Source: Clostridia bacterium
GTDB taxonomy: Bacteria > Bacillota > Clostridia > Oscillospirales > CAG-272
Direction of reading: 5' to 3'
Length of the DNA stretch: 64,000 nucleotides
NCBI GenBank assembly: GCA_017403155.1
Contig: JAFQOP010000007.1
Location: 1 to 64,000 of the forward strand
In this document: piece by piece, positions 39,312-49,499 of the stretch
How positions within the stretch are numbered: the stretch's first letter is position 1
Layout: every line of letters starts with the position of its first letter
Notes under the pieces: generated by a model
What the model saw: only the letters and a program-made list of their open reading frames with translations
What the model was told of the DNA's origin: nothing
Databases searched by the model: none
Program-made: the position numbers and the translations under genes

Positions 39312-39719
39312 CTAAATTGCAAGTACCGATATATCAAGGATATCGTTTATCGGTATTCTCACTCCGCCCGACAGACAGAGAAGCCCCGAGTCCGTGTCCG
39401 CTCCCTCAAAGATGCCGCACACGGTGAGATATTCGCCGCCCTCCTTGCGTGAGTCGGGCTTGAAGTAGGTGACGCTCACCTCGACGGGCTGCCTAGACTC
39501 GCATAGCTCGAGGAGAATTTTGTCGAGCCTTGCCTTTTCGTCCTCGTCGAGCTCGTGCCGCCTCTCGGTGTATCGCGCCACCTCTGCTATCATCGCGTCG
39601 TGCCCGACCATAGCGGCAAAGGGAGCGAACTGCGCCGCCCTGTCCTCTCGCCTCATTTTCGGGTATTTTTGTGACACGGGTGGCTCCTTATCAATTATAT
39701 CATCGTATTCCTTGCTCAT
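39312..39719 (-). CDS. YolD-like protein (135 aa)
   Basis: YolD family: YPKMRREDRAAQFAPFAAMVGHDAMI near the N-terminus and a C-terminal beta domain ending GGVRIPINDIL. YolD-like genes typically pair with a Y-family polymerase (UvrX type), as here where the polymerase stop codon lies about 10 bases upstream. Start at 39719 follows AGGGAGAGATA; an ATG at 39740 is possible. Thought to assist translesion polymerase, but the mechanism is not known. Confidence 0.85.
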   Translation of the reverse strand: MSKEYDDIIDKEPPVSQKYPKMRREDRAAQFAPFAAMVGHDAMIAEVARYTERRHELDEDEKARLDKILLELCESRQPVEVSVTYFKPDSRKEGGEYLTVCGIFEGADTDSGLLCLSGGVRIPINDILDISVLAI

Positions 39720-39729
39720 TATCTCTCCC

Positions 39730-41226
39730 TCACGCCTCATGTCCGCCTATCTGACGGTTGCGGTCGATTGCTGTTGCACCCTCCTCGAGGCTTGTGCCCT
39801 TGATTATGGCGTTTTTTCCGTGCTTCTTCTTTATCTTCAGCACTGCCTCCTGGAGTCTTCGCTCGCGGCTGCGCTCCTCATCCTCTCTTGCGTGTGCCTC
39901 CTCTGTGCCTGCGATAAGGGTGGCAAAGTCGAGCTGTCTTGCCTCGGTTGCCGCCCCCTCCTCGACGGTGTTGATTGCCGCCACGTTTATCCGTCTTACC
40001 AGGAGCTTTTTGTCAATTATTCTGTCAAAGAGCTCGAGGGTCGCGCGCGTCAGCTCCCTTGACGAGGAGGTGAAGTGCCCGATGCTTGCCGTGCCGTGCG
40101 CGTGCTTCGGCACAGCTCTGCCGTAGAAGTCGGTGGTTATCTCCCCCTCGTAGCCGTCGAGCGGACTGTCCTTGTCATATCCGACGGTGAGGACTATCTT
40201 GTCGGTTACAAGCCTCTTTTCTATGAGGTCGAGCGAGAGCGCGTCTATCATTTCGCGCACTATCAGCCTTGCTCCCTCGCAGCCGTATGCACAGTGGAGC
40301 ACCTGCCCCGAGCCGAGGCTGGAGGTCGACGGTCGGTATGCCTTTATGTCCGCCATCGTGCAGCTCTCCACGCCCCAGGCGTGGTCGATGAGTAGCTCCG
40401 CATTGACACCGAAGAGCTTGTAGAAAAAGTCCTCTCCGTACGGCCCCGTGTAAAGAGAACGGCGCGCAATCTCGCCCATAGTGTTTATCCCGTGCGCACG
40501 CAGCTTCTCTGCATATCCTCGTCCGACGCGCCAGAAGTCGGTAATCGGTGTGTGACTCCACAGCTTCTCGCGGTAGCTCCTCTCGTCAAGATACGCAATG
40601 CGCACCCCGTCTTCGTCGGGCTCGGCATGCTTCGCCTCGATATCCATTGCCACCTTGCAAAGATACAGGTTTGTGCCGATGCCGCAGGTCGCGGTGATGC
40701 CCGTTTCGGTGAGCACGTCCTTTATCATCCTTCTTGCCAGCGTGTGGGGGTCGGACTTGTACAGAGAAAGGTAGGGGGTTGCATCAATGAACACCTCGTC
40801 CACCGAGTAGACGTGTATATCCTCGGGTGCGATATATCTGAGGTAAATATCGTATATCCGCGCGCTGCACTCCATATACGAGCGCATCCTCGGAGGTGCG
40901 GTGATGTAATCCACCGAAAGAGAGGGGTTGCTCTTCAGCTCGTCGTCGTTATATGACGAGCCGACAAGCCTGCCGTGCGGTGCGCGGCGCCGCCTTGTGG
41001 CATTGACCTCCTTCAGCCTCGCTATAACCTCAAACAGCCTTGCCCGTCCGCCGATTCCGTGCGCCTTCAGAGAGGGGGAAACGGCGAGACATATCGTCTT
41101 TTCCGTGCGGGATGGGTCGGCTACAACAAGGTTTGTTCTGAGTGGGTCAAGTCCGCGAGCCACGCACTCGCACGAGGCGTAGAACGACTTCAGGTCTATT
41201 GCCATATAGCATTTTTCCCCCATCAT
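39730..41226 (-). CDS. Y-family DNA polymerase (UvrX/DinB-like, 498 aa)
   Basis: Error-prone translesion polymerase. MAIDLKSFYASCE (first catalytic Asp about residue 11) and YSVDEVFID (second catalytic acidic pair) are the palm motifs. The ICVGxGTNLYLAK-like strand appears as CGIGTNLYLCKVA. C-terminal little-finger domain and an extra 100-residue charged tail follow. Start placed at ATG 41226 (GGAGGAGATAGCAGG before it); the frame reaches 41250. Cotranscribed with yolD. No LexA-type box visible directly upstream. Confidence 0.9.
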   Translation of the reverse strand: MMGEKCYMAIDLKSFYASCECVARGLDPLRTNLVVADPSRTEKTICLAVSPSLKAHGIGGRARLFEVIARLKEVNATRRRRAPHGRLVGSSYNDDELKSNPSLSVDYITAPPRMRSYMECSARIYDIYLRYIAPEDIHVYSVDEVFIDATPYLSLYKSDPHTLARRMIKDVLTETGITATCGIGTNLYLCKVAMDIEAKHAEPDEDGVRIAYLDERSYREKLWSHTPITDFWRVGRGYAEKLRAHGINTMGEIARRSLYTGPYGEDFFYKLFGVNAELLIDHAWGVESCTMADIKAYRPSTSSLGSGQVLHCAYGCEGARLIVREMIDALSLDLIEKRLVTDKIVLTVGYDKDSPLDGYEGEITTDFYGRAVPKHAHGTASIGHFTSSSRELTRATLELFDRIIDKKLLVRRINVAAINTVEEGAATEARQLDFATLIAGTEEAHAREDEERSRERRLQEAVLKIKKKHGKNAIIKGTSLEEGATAIDRNRQIGGHEA

Positions 41227-41333
41227 CCCTGCTATCTCCTCCTTCCGCATCCTTTCTTATCTCAATTATACCAAATTCCGCCCCCCACATCAAGCACCTG
41301 TGCCGAAATATTTTATATAAATATAAAAAAATA

Positions 41334-41362
41334 TTGACAAAAGCGGAAGGGTGTGGTAAAAT
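41334..41362 (+). promoter_or_regulatory. Promoter of the T-box-valS unit
   Basis: TTGACA (41334-41339), 17 bp, TAAAAT (41357-41362). Confidence 0.85.
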
Positions 41363-41370
41363 ACAGCCAA

Positions 41371-41604
41371 GACGGAGGAGTAGTGCGCTCACCCGATTGA
41401 AGAGAGGGGACGGACGGTGCAAGTCCCTATCGGAGGCGCGTGAAGTAGCCGTCGGTTTTTCGGAAAGAACGGCAATTGCTCATTAGACTCCGACGTCTGC
41501 CGCGTTATAGGCTCTAACGAGGAAGGGAGCATCCCTTCAAAATCGGGTGGTACCGCGATAATTCGCCCCGAGATATGTCTTTCGGCATATCCTCGGGCTT
41601 TTTT
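41371..41604 (+). promoter_or_regulatory. T-box riboswitch, valine-specific (GUA)
   Basis: T-box sequence GGGTGGTACCGCG at 41545-41557 and a terminator (CCCGAG-ATATG/CATAT-CCTCGGG, 41566-41598, then TTTTTT). Stem I has the loop-E pair AGTA (41379-41382)/GAA (41442-41444), directly followed by GTA (41445-41447), a valine codon, as specifier. Uncharged tRNA-Val should stabilise the antiterminator and turn on valS. Confidence 0.92.
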
Positions 41605-41647
41605 ATTGCCCACTCAAAGCTTGAAAACAAAGGAAAGGTATATAAAA

Positions 41648-44281
41648 ATGAGAAAAGAACTTGCAAAAAATTATGACCCCCGTGAGTTCGAGGACCGCAT
41701 CTACAAGAGCTGGTGCGACGAGGGCTACTTCAAGCCCGACCCCGACGAAAAGAAAAAGCCCTTCTCCATAGTTATCCCGCCGCCCAACGTAACGGGACAG
41801 CTTCACATGGGGCACGCCCTTGACGAAACGCTTCAGGATATACTTATCCGCACCAAGCGCATGCAGGGCTATTCCACCCTCTGGGTCCCCGGCACAGACC
41901 ACGCGGGCATTGCCACGCAGATAAAGGTTGAGGAGCAGCTCAGAGTAAACGAGGGACTCACCCGCTACGATCTCGGCAGAGAGAAATTTCTCGAGCGCGT
42001 ATGGGATTGGAAGCATCAGTACGGCAACAGAATCATAAGCCAGCTCAAGAAGCTCGGTGCCTCCTGCGACTGGTCGCGCGAGCGCTTCACGATGGACGAG
42101 GGCTGCTCCAGAGCCGTAAGAGAGGTGTTCGTAAATCTCTACAATAAGGGACTTATCTACCGCGGCTACCGCATTATAAACTGGTGCCCCCACTGCCGCA
42201 CCGCTCTCTCCGACGCGGAGGTAGAGTACAGCGAGCAGGCAGGCTCCTTCTGGCATATCCGCTATCCCGTTGTCGGCTCCGACGAATACGTAACGGTTGC
42301 GACAACCCGTCCCGAGACTATGCTCGGCGATACCGCCGTTGCGGTGCACCCCGAGGATGACAGATACGCGCATCTCGTCGGCAAGACGCTGCGCCTTCCC
42401 CTCACCGACCGCGAGATTCCCGTTATCGCTGACGAGTACGTTGAGCGCGACTTCGGAACCGGCTGCGTAAAGATTACCCCTGCCCACGACCCCAACGACT
42501 TTGAGGTAGGAAAGAGACACGACCTTGCTATCATCAAGGTTATGAACGACGATGCCACCATAAACGCAGAGTTCGGCGGCAAGTATGCGGGCATGGACAG
42601 ATATGAGGCTCGCCGCGCTATGGTGCGCGACCTTGAGGAGGGCGGCTACCTTGTGAAGATAGACCCCTGCTCGCACAACGTTGGCACCTGCTATCGCTGC
42701 AAGACCACAGTCGAGCCCATGACGAGCGACCAGTGGTTTGTAAAAATGGAGCCGCTCGCCAAGCCCGCCCTTGAGGTAGTTAAGTCGGGCGAGGTTAAGT
42801 TTGAGCCCGAAAGATTTTCCAAGACCTATATAAACTGGATGGAGAACTGCCACGACTGGTGCATCTCCCGTCAGCTCTGGTGGGGTCACAGAATCCCTGC
42901 CTTCTACTGCGATGCGTGCGGCAAAATGACCGTATCCAAAACCGATATTGACGTCTGCCCCGATTGCGGCGCACCCGTCCGCCAGGAGGAGGACGTGCTC
43001 GACACCTGGTTCTCCTCGGCGCTCTGGCCCTTCTCGACCCTCGGCTGGCCCGACAAGACCGCCGACCTCTCCCGTTACTATCCCACAAACGTTCTTGTAA
43101 CGGGCTACGATATTATCTTCTTCTGGGTTGCGAGAATGATATTCTCGGGTATGGAGCATATGGGCGAGAAGCCCTTCTCCACCGTATTCATTCACGGACT
43201 TGTCAGAGACGCGCAGGGCAGAAAGATGTCCAAATCCCTCGGCAACGGTATCGACCCGCTGAAGGTAATAGAGGAATACGGCGCAGACGCGCTCCGCTTC
43301 GCTCTTGCCACGGGCAACGCACCCGGCAACGATATGCGCTTCTCCGACGAGAAGATTGAGTCGGCGCGCAACTTTGCCAACAAGCTCTGGAACGCGTCCC
43401 GCTTTGTTCTCATGAACCTCACCGAGTCGGATGAGGAGCTGCTCGCGAGCCCCGACGGGTCCGAGCTTGCAATAGAGGACAAGTGGATACTCTCTAAGTT
43501 TAACACTCTCGTCAAGACCGTGTGCGACAACGTTGATAACTATGAGATCGGCATAGCCCTCTCCGAGATATACTCCTTTGCCTGGGACTATTTCTGCGAC
43601 TGGTATATCGAGATGGCAAAGAGCCGTATATTCGAGGGCGGCGCACCCGCTCTCACCGCCAAGCGTACCCTTGTCTACGTGCTGACGGGTATCGTAAAGC
43701 TTCTTCACCCCTATATGCCATTTATCACCGAGGAAATATATCAGGCACTTCCTCACACCGACCCCTCGGTTATGATATCGGCATATCCCACCTTCGACCC
43801 CGAGCTTGACTTCTCTGCAGAGGAGGACAGCGTAAACCGCATCATCGGCTGCATCGTTGCCATCCGCACCCGTCGAGCAGAGATGAACGTCCCTCCCTCG
43901 AAGAAGGCAAAGCTCTACGTCGTAACCAAGTACGAGGACACCTTCCGCAGGACCGAAAAGATCCTTATGAAGCTCGCCTCTGCCTCCGAGCTTATCCTCA
44001 CCGATGCCTACACCGCCGACGATGCGGTCATGATTGCCACCGACACGGGCTCGCTCTACATTCCTCTGTCCGACGTTATCGACTTCGATAAGGAGCGCGC
44101 AAGGCTCGGCGGCGAGCTGAAGAAGTGCGAGGGCGAGATTGAGCGCCTTGAGAAAAAGCTCTCCAACGAGGGCTTCGTTGCCAAGGCACCCGAGAAGGTA
44201 ATCGAGGGCGAGCGCCAGAAGCTCGCGAAATACCGCGAGACCCGCGAGTCGCTCCTCGTCGCAATTGCAAAGCTGAAATAA
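41648..44281 (+). CDS. valS: Valyl-tRNA synthetase
   Basis: Class I aminoacyl-tRNA synthetase. HIGH motif as HMGH at 53-56, KMSKS at 526-530, editing domain between ([19 protein letters not shown]), and a C-terminal coiled coil ([17 protein letters not shown]) characteristic of ValRS. ATG 41648 follows AAAGGAAAGG; the TTG at 41606 is inside the terminator arm and is unlikely. 877 residues is normal. Controlled by the valine T-box. Confidence 0.96.
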   Translation: MRKELAKNYDPREFEDRIYKSWCDEGYFKPDPDEKKKPFSIVIPPPNVTGQLHMGHALDETLQDILIRTKRMQGYSTLWVPGTDHAGIATQIKVEEQLRVNEGLTRYDLGREKFLERVWDWKHQYGNRIISQLKKLGASCDWSRERFTMDEGCSRAVREVFVNLYNKGLIYRGYRIINWCPHCRTALSDAEVEYSEQAGSFWHIRYPVVGSDEYVTVATTRPETMLGDTAVAVHPEDDRYAHLVGKTLRLPLTDREIPVIADEYVERDFGTGCVKITPAHDPNDFEVGKRHDLAIIKVMNDDATINAEFGGKYAGMDRYEARRAMVRDLEEGGYLVKIDPCSHNVGTCYRCKTTVEPMTSDQWFVKMEPLAKPALEVVKSGEVKFEPERFSKTYINWMENCHDWCISRQLWWGHRIPAFYCDACGKMTVSKTDIDVCPDCGAPVRQEEDVLDTWFSSALWPFSTLGWPDKTADLSRYYPTNVLVTGYDIIFFWVARMIFSGMEHMGEKPFSTVFIHGLVRDAQGRKMSKSLGNGIDPLKVIEEYGADALRFALATGNAPGNDMRFSDEKIESARNFANKLWNASRFVLMNLTESDEELLASPDGSELAIEDKWILSKFNTLVKTVCDNVDNYEIGIALSEIYSFAWDYFCDWYIEMAKSRIFEGGAPALTAKRTLVYVLTGIVKLLHPYMPFITEEIYQALPHTDPSVMISAYPTFDPELDFSAEEDSVNRIIGCIVAIRTRRAEMNVPPSKKAKLYVVTKYEDTFRRTEKILMKLASASELILTDAYTADDAVMIATDTGSLYIPLSDVIDFDKERARLGGELKKCEGEIERLEKKLSNEGFVAKAPEKVIEGERQKLAKYRETRESLLVAIAKLK

Positions 44282-44298
44282 ATCAAAAGGGAGCTATA

Positions 44299-45207
44299 AT
44301 GGATTTTAAATTCACCGACCCGAAGGGCGGGGAGCTCAAGGTAGTTTTCCCCGGCTCCTTTGAGGATACCCCGGAGCTGACCGAGCTGCATATAGAGGAG
44401 GGAATAGAGGAGATAGCAGAGAACACCTTTGCCTCCTTCAAGCACCTTCGCCGCGTTTGGCTGCCAAAAACGATGAAGAGGATAAGCGCAGGCGCATTTA
44501 TGGGCTGTGAGTCGCTCGAGAGCGTGTATATGAACGCAGGACTTGAGGAGATACTCGACGACGCCTTCGCCTCCTGCCCGAGTCTCTCCGTCGTTGAGAT
44601 GCCCGACACCGTAAAGCGCATCGGCACGGGTGCGTTTGAGGGCTGTGCCTCGCTTTCCAAGCTGCGCCTCTCCGAGAGCGTGCTTATGATAGGCGCGGGA
44701 GCCTTCTCCTACTGCTTCAACCTGCGCGACGTCGTCGTGCCCGACAGCTGCATTCTCGTCGAGTTTTCCGCATTTCTCGGCTGCTTCGCCCTCGAGAGCG
44801 TAAGACTCTCTGCCAATATGGGACTTATCGACAACTCCCTCTTTGAGGGCTGTCGCTCCCTGCGCGAGGTTGACCTGCCCGCAAGACTCTCGAGAATAGG
44901 CAGGAGTGCCTTCAAGGGCTGCTCCTCGCTCAAATCAATAATTCTCCCCGTCACCACGCGCGCCATTGAGCTCGACGCCTTTTACGGCTGCACCTCTCTC
45001 ACGCGCATAGCGATACCGAAAAAAATCGAGAGCATTGAGGACGGTGAGATATTCACCTCCTGCGACTCTCTGACCGACATATCCTTCGGCGGCTCCAAGA
45101 CGGATTGGGAGCTTCTCACCCACGGCAAGACCGTAACGGTGGAGCACAGCGACCTCACCGTAACCACCCCGAGGATAACCTTTCTGAATATCGATGATAA
45201 AGTATAA
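44299..45207 (+). CDS. BspA-like leucine-rich-repeat protein (302 aa)
   Basis: At least nine LRR_5 (BspA-type) repeats of about 23 residues: AFxGCxSLxxVxLPxxVxxIGxxAF pattern from residue 35 to 255. No signal peptide, membrane span or sorting motif, so unlike surface BspA proteins it appears cytosolic or is secreted by another way. AAAAGGGAGC precedes ATG. Located in a run with valS, a HAD hydrolase and gpsA, the latter joined by overlaps of 14 and 4 bases. Role unknown, probably protein binding. Confidence 0.85.
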   Translation: MDFKFTDPKGGELKVVFPGSFEDTPELTELHIEEGIEEIAENTFASFKHLRRVWLPKTMKRISAGAFMGCESLESVYMNAGLEEILDDAFASCPSLSVVEMPDTVKRIGTGAFEGCASLSKLRLSESVLMIGAGAFSYCFNLRDVVVPDSCILVEFSAFLGCFALESVRLSANMGLIDNSLFEGCRSLREVDLPARLSRIGRSAFKGCSSLKSIILPVTTRAIELDAFYGCTSLTRIAIPKKIESIEDGEIFTSCDSLTDISFGGSKTDWELLTHGKTVTVEHSDLTVTTPRITFLNIDDKV

Positions 45208-45865
45208 ATGCCTCGTCCTCGACCACGACGATACCGTCGTTGACAGCACCGCCTCGATACATTTTCCCTGCTTTGTCGAATACCTCTCAAAGTACAGACC
45301 CGCCCTCGCGGACAGCTATACCACAGAGAGCTATTTTATCAAAAACTTCGACCCCGGCATCGTCTCTCTTCTGCGCGACGAGGTCGGGCTCTCGGCGGAG
45401 GAGCTTGCACACGAGGAGGAATACTGGCGCGACTACGTCCGCTCCCACCTGCCGCGTGCCTACGACGGAATAAAGGAGACGTGCGAGCGCTTTCTCTCCG
45501 AGGGCGGCATTCTTGCCGTCGTTTCCCATTCCTTCACCTCGTATATCGAGCGCGACTATGAGCACAACGGCCTACCCACCCCCCACCGTATCTACGGATG
45601 GGATTCCTCCCCCGAGCGACGCAAGCCTGCTCCGTATGCACTTTTTGACCTTATGAAGACGTATAAGCTCGACCCGTGTGAAATTCTCGTCGTCGATGAC
45701 CTGAAGCCCGGACTCGAGATGGCGCGTGCTGCGGGAGTTGATTTTGCTGCCGCAGGCTGGGGCTATGACATACCCGAGATAGAGCGAGCTATGAGAGAGA
45801 GCTGCGCGCATTACCTGAAAACAGTAAAGGAGCTTGAGCTGCTCCTCTTTGGAGGTACTGAATGA
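45194..45865 (+). CDS. HAD-superfamily hydrolase (223 aa)
   Basis: Motif I DHDDTVVDS (nucleophile Asp about residue 10), motif II VVSHS (Ser/Thr), motif III Lys in the RRKPAPY segment, motif IV VVDDLKPGLEMA. Cap domain helical between motifs I and II. This fits a subfamily I phosphatase such as a phosphoglycolate phosphatase or beta-phosphoglucomutase-like enzyme; substrate unknown. Starts within the LRR gene and overlaps gpsA by ATGA; with gpsA next door a glycerol-phosphate-related substrate is possible but not shown. Confidence 0.85.
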   Translation: MIKYKCLVLDHDDTVVDSTASIHFPCFVEYLSKYRPALADSYTTESYFIKNFDPGIVSLLRDEVGLSAEELAHEEEYWRDYVRSHLPRAYDGIKETCERFLSEGGILAVVSHSFTSYIERDYEHNGLPTPHRIYGWDSSPERRKPAPYALFDLMKTYKLDPCEILVVDDLKPGLEMARAAGVDFAAAGWGYDIPEIERAMRESCAHYLKTVKELELLLFGGTE

Positions 45866-46818
45866 AAATTTTCACAATCGGCTGCGGCAGATGGGGTGCC
45901 TTTATCGCCTGGTATCTCGACTCGATAGGGCACACAGTGTCCCTCTGGGGGCGCGAGGGCTCGCAGAGGCTTGCCGAGCTTGTGGCGACGCGCGCCAACG
46001 GCACCGTCCGTCTCCCCGACAGCATAACCCTGACCTCTGACGTGGAGGGTGCGCGCGATGCCGACGCGGTGGTGATATCTGTTCCATCCCAGTCCCTACG
46101 CCCCCTTCTTCGCTCCCTTCCCGAGAATATTCTCGACGGCAGGACGCTCGTCCTTTGCATGAAGGGCATAGAGATTGGCAGCGGCAAGCGCCTCAGCCAG
46201 ATATGCCGAGAGGAGCTTGGCGAGCGCGTCAAGGTCGCGGTCTGGCTCGGGCCGGGACACGTCCAGGAGTTTACGGCAGGCAGACCCAACTGTATGGTTA
46301 TAGACAGCGATGATGAGGAGGTAAAGCATAAGCTCATATCCGAGTTCTCCTCCGCGCTTATCAGATTTTACTACGGCACCGACCTTGTCGGCAACGAGAT
46401 AGGCGCCGCGGCAAAGAACGTTGTCGGCATCGCCGCAGGCGTGCTCGACGCCCTCGGTCTATCCTCCCTCAAGGGAGCGTTGATGGCGCGTGCACCGCGC
46501 GAGATATCGAGGCTCGTCGAGGCTCTCGGAGGCAATCCCGTCTCCGTCTACGGTCTTTGCCACATCGGTGACTATGAGGCAACCGTCTTTTCAAGGTACA
46601 GCCACAACCGTCTCTTTGGCGAATGCCTCGTCACGGGCAAGGAGCCCGAGGGGCTTGCCGAGGGCTACTACACCGTCAAGGCTCTCGTTGAGCTTGGCGA
46701 GCGGCTGGGCGTTGAGCTGCCGATATGCACTGCGGTATATAATATTTGTTACACGGGTGCCGCCATCGACACCGAAATGGAGGCTCTCTTTGCCAGAAGC
46801 CTCAAGCATGAGTTTTAA
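45862..46818 (+). CDS. gpsA: Glycerol-3-phosphate dehydrogenase [NAD(P)+]
   Basis: Reduces dihydroxyacetone phosphate to sn-glycerol-3-phosphate for phospholipid synthesis. N-terminal Rossmann motif IGCGRWGAFIA (6-16), GPGHVQEF and a conserved NEIGAAAKNVVGIAAG segment with the catalytic Lys, then the C-terminal helical domain. 318 residues is slightly short of the usual 330. TranSlational overlap with the HAD gene (ATGA). Probably a housekeeping copy. Confidence 0.9.
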   Translation: MKIFTIGCGRWGAFIAWYLDSIGHTVSLWGREGSQRLAELVATRANGTVRLPDSITLTSDVEGARDADAVVISVPSQSLRPLLRSLPENILDGRTLVLCMKGIEIGSGKRLSQICREELGERVKVAVWLGPGHVQEFTAGRPNCMVIDSDDEEVKHKLISEFSSALIRFYYGTDLVGNEIGAAAKNVVGIAAGVLDALGLSSLKGALMARAPREISRLVEALGGNPVSVYGLCHIGDYEATVFSRYSHNRLFGECLVTGKEPEGLAEGYYTVKALVELGERLGVELPICTAVYNICYTGAAIDTEMEALFARSLKHEF

Positions 46819-46835
46819 GACGGTCGAAATTTGGC

Positions 46836-46865
46836 TTGACTTTAAAGTATATGCTATGTTAAAAT
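46836..46865 (+). promoter_or_regulatory. Promoter of the uronate operon
   Basis: TTGACT (46836-46841), 18 bp, TAAAAT (46860-46865), 24 bases before AAAAAAGGAG. Confidence 0.65.
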
Positions 46866-46934
46866 AAAATAAAAAAGATAAAAAAGGAGTGATGAGCTAT
46901 TCTCAGCCTAAAGCTAATTGCCGAAAATGGCGAC

Positions 46935-48536
46935 GTGAAATTCAAGGCGTACGGCGAAGAGATTGACGAGCGCTACTCCGGCACCTACGAGGTGGGTGAC
47001 AAATGGCGCATTGAGCTCGAATATTGCGAGTTCATAAAGCTATCTCTTGACGAAACTATGTGTGAGAGCATAGTCTACGTTCCCGACGGAACGTTTGAGT
47101 TCCCGATACCCTTTGATTACCACCGCAATGCCTGCTACGGAAGCGCGGCATTCGCAGGGGACAGCCACAGAGTAAGAGTCAGCGAGCCCACCGAGGCAGA
47201 GATCTACGCAGAGCGCAAGATTTCACTGAATTCTCACGATATGCACAACGTCCCGAAATACTTCCCCCACGCAGTTGCCAACTTCGTAACGCGTGAGGAC
47301 CCCTGCTTCTTCGAGCGCAACGCCATCGACGGTGTGAGCGACAACGAGGGGCACGGACCCTATCCCTTCCATTCGTGGGGCGGCGGACTGCGCGAGGACC
47401 TCGAGTATGAGGTGCACTTCGGCACCGAGGTAGAGTGCGACAGGGTTGAGATACACCTGCGCGCCGACTTCCCGCACGATACGTATTGGAAGGAGGCAGA
47501 CCTCGAGTTCTCCGACGGCTCGAGGATACATATCGACCTCCTTGGCACCAAGGAGGGGCAGGTCTTTGAGTTTGAGCGACGCACCACCGAGTTTGTGCGC
47601 CTGTGCGGCTTCAAGCAGCAGCGCCTCGAGGACGGCTCGCTCTCGTTTGCGGCACTCTCGCAGTTCACAGTTTACGGAAAATATATTAAAAAGGAGAATG
47701 AAGGAATGGAAGTCAGAGACGCTTCTAATGCAAAAGACGTCAAGTATTACACAACAGACAGACTCAGAGAGGAGTTCCACATCGGTAACCTCTTCACCAA
47801 GGACAATATAAGAATGGTTTACAGCCATACCGACAGAATCATAGTAATCGGTATGATGCCCATCAAGCTCGAGCTCAAGCTCGAGGCAGGCAAGGAGCTT
47901 GCCGCAGATTACTTCCTTGAGCGCCGCGAGCTCGGCTGCATCAACATCGGCGGCAAGGGTATAATCACCGTTGACGGTGAGGAGTATGAGATGAACCCCC
48001 GCGACGGTATCTACGTAGGTAAGGGTCATAAGGACCTCCGCTTCAAGAGCGTAGACGAGACCAATCCCGCAAAGTTCTACATCACCTCCTGCCCTGCACA
48101 CACCACCTATCCCACCGTTAAGATTGATATCACCAAGGCACGTAAGGTGCCCTGCGGCTCCGTCGAGGATTGCAACAAGAGAGTTATCAATCAGTACATC
48201 CATCCCGAGGTTATGAAGTCCTGCCAGCTTGCTATGGGTCTGACCCAGCTTGAGGTCGGCTCCAACTGGAACACCATGCCCTGCCACACCCACGACAGAC
48301 GCATGGAGGTTTATCTCTACCTCGATATGGGTGCCAATGACGCTGTATTCCACATGATGGGCGAGCCCAAGGAAACCCGCCACATCATTATGCACAACGA
48401 GGAGGCTGTTATCTCTCCCTCCTGGTCTATCCACTCGGGCGTCGGCACCAAGAACTACTCCTTCATCTGGGCTATGTGCGGTGAGAACCAGGAGTTCACC
48501 GATATGGACCACATAGAGACTAAAGAGCTTCGCTAA
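46935..48536 (+). CDS. kduI: Fused N-terminal domain and 5-keto-4-deoxyuronate isomerase KduI (533 aa)
   Basis: Residues 258-533 are KduI, which isomerises 5-keto-4-deoxyuronate to 2,5-diketo-3-deoxygluconate: RLREEFHIGNLFTKDNIRMVYSHTDRIIVIG at the start, metal-binding PCHTHDRRMEVYLY (two His and Glu) and SIHSGVGT near the end. Residues 1-255 are a beta-rich domain of unknown family with a discoidin-like WGGGLREDLEYEVHFG part. No stop separates them, but an internal SD (AAGGAG) and ATG 47706 would also give a normal 276-residue KduI. GTG 46935 is the first conventional start but has no SD; ATT 46899, nine bases after AAGGAG, is the better-placed start. Confidence 0.85.
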   Translation: MKFKAYGEEIDERYSGTYEVGDKWRIELEYCEFIKLSLDETMCESIVYVPDGTFEFPIPFDYHRNACYGSAAFAGDSHRVRVSEPTEAEIYAERKISLNSHDMHNVPKYFPHAVANFVTREDPCFFERNAIDGVSDNEGHGPYPFHSWGGGLREDLEYEVHFGTEVECDRVEIHLRADFPHDTYWKEADLEFSDGSRIHIDLLGTKEGQVFEFERRTTEFVRLCGFKQQRLEDGSLSFAALSQFTVYGKYIKKENEGMEVRDASNAKDVKYYTTDRLREEFHIGNLFTKDNIRMVYSHTDRIIVIGMMPIKLELKLEAGKELAADYFLERRELGCINIGGKGIITVDGEEYEMNPRDGIYVGKGHKDLRFKSVDETNPAKFYITSCPAHTTYPTVKIDITKARKVPCGSVEDCNKRVINQYIHPEVMKSCQLAMGLTQLEVGSNWNTMPCHTHDRRMEVYLYLDMGANDAVFHMMGEPKETRHIIMHNEEAVISPSWSIHSGVGTKNYSFIWAMCGENQEFTDMDHIETKELR

Positions 48537-48576
48537 ACGAAAAACAAAAATAATCAAACATAAAGGAGAAAAAGCA

Positions 48577-49383
48577 ATGGCAAACAACAACATCTTCTGT
48601 CTTGAGGGCAAGGTTGCTCTCGTAACGGGCGCATCCTACGGTATCGGCTTCGCAATCGCAAAGGGTCTCGCTGCAGCAGGCGCAACCATCGTTTTCAACG
48701 ACCTCAAGCAGGAATTCGTAGATAAGGGTCTCGCTGCTTATGAGGCAGAGGGCATCAAGGCTCACGGCTACGTTTGTGACGTTACCGACGAGGACGGCGT
48801 AAACGCAATGGTAGCACAGATTGAGAAGGAGGTCGGTGTTATCGACATCCTCGTTAACAACGCAGGCATCATCAAGAGAATCCCCATGATTGAAATGAAG
48901 GCATCCGAGTTCCGTCAGGTTATCGACGTTGACCTCAACGCTCCCTTCATCGTATCCAAGGCTGTTATCCCCTCTATGATAAAGAAGGGCGCAGGCAAGA
49001 TAATCAACATCTGCTCGATGATGAGTGAGTTCGGCCGTGAGACCGTTTCCGCATACGCATCTGCAAAGGGCGGACTCAAGATGCTCACCAGAAACATCGC
49101 ATCCGAGTACGGTCAGTACAACATCCAGTGCAACGGCATCGGCCCCGGCTACATAGCAACTCCCCAGACCGCACCCCTTCGTGAGCCCCAGGCAGACGGC
49201 TCCAAGCACCCCTTCGACAGCTTCATCACCGACACCAAGACTCCCGCAGGCCGTTGGGGCAACCCCGAGGACCTCGCAGGTCCTGCCGTATTCCTCTCCT
49301 CCATCGCATCTGATTTTGTAAACGGTCAGATACTCTACGTTGACGGTGGTATACAGGCATACTTCGGCAAGCAGCCCTCCTGA
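48577..49383 (+). CDS. kduD: 2-deoxy-D-gluconate 3-dehydrogenase KduD (SDR)
   Basis: Short-chain dehydrogenase that reduces 2,5-diketo-3-deoxygluconate (the KduI product) to 2-keto-3-deoxygluconate. TGASYGIG (17-24) binds the cofactor, NNAGI is the next SDR motif, YASAK holds the catalytic Tyr/Lys, and the WGNPEDLAGPAVFLSS segment is typical of KduD/gluconate 5-dehydrogenase. AAAGGAGAAAAAGC precedes ATG. Directly after kduI, as in most uronate clusters. Confidence 0.9.
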   Translation: MANNNIFCLEGKVALVTGASYGIGFAIAKGLAAAGATIVFNDLKQEFVDKGLAAYEAEGIKAHGYVCDVTDEDGVNAMVAQIEKEVGVIDILVNNAGIIKRIPMIEMKASEFRQVIDVDLNAPFIVSKAVIPSMIKKGAGKIINICSMMSEFGRETVSAYASAKGGLKMLTRNIASEYGQYNIQCNGIGPGYIATPQTAPLREPQADGSKHPFDSFITDTKTPAGRWGNPEDLAGPAVFLSSIASDFVNGQILYVDGGIQAYFGKQPS

Positions 49384-49385
49384 TG

Positions 49386-49482
49386 GAAAAATTTTGGTAA
49401 TCTTTGCCGTTCCCGCGCGAGCTCGCAATAGGTAACTATTGCTTCGGCTCGGGAAGCGACAAACCTTCCACAAAATTTTCCT
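49386..49482 (+). repeat. Dispersed GNRA stem-loop, copy B
   Basis: Inner stem GCAATAG-gtaa-CTATTGC (49425-49442), middle pairing GAGC/GCTC, outer TTCCC/GGGAA, and flanking AAAATTTT stretches that pair around all. First unit of a tandem pair of about 110 bp in the kduD-GH88 intergenic region. Confidence 0.7.
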
Positions 49483-49499
49483 CATCAGCCTGACGGTGG

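Noticed and set aside
41603..43756. 717-codon open frame on the minus strand
   Set aside because: Exactly antisense to valS, which has full motifs and T-box control. Codon bias of a GC-rich gene leaves the opposite frame open.
46892..46966. ATG 46892 as start of the KduI fusion gene
   Set aside because: Only two bases from the SD and its frame stops after 24 codons.
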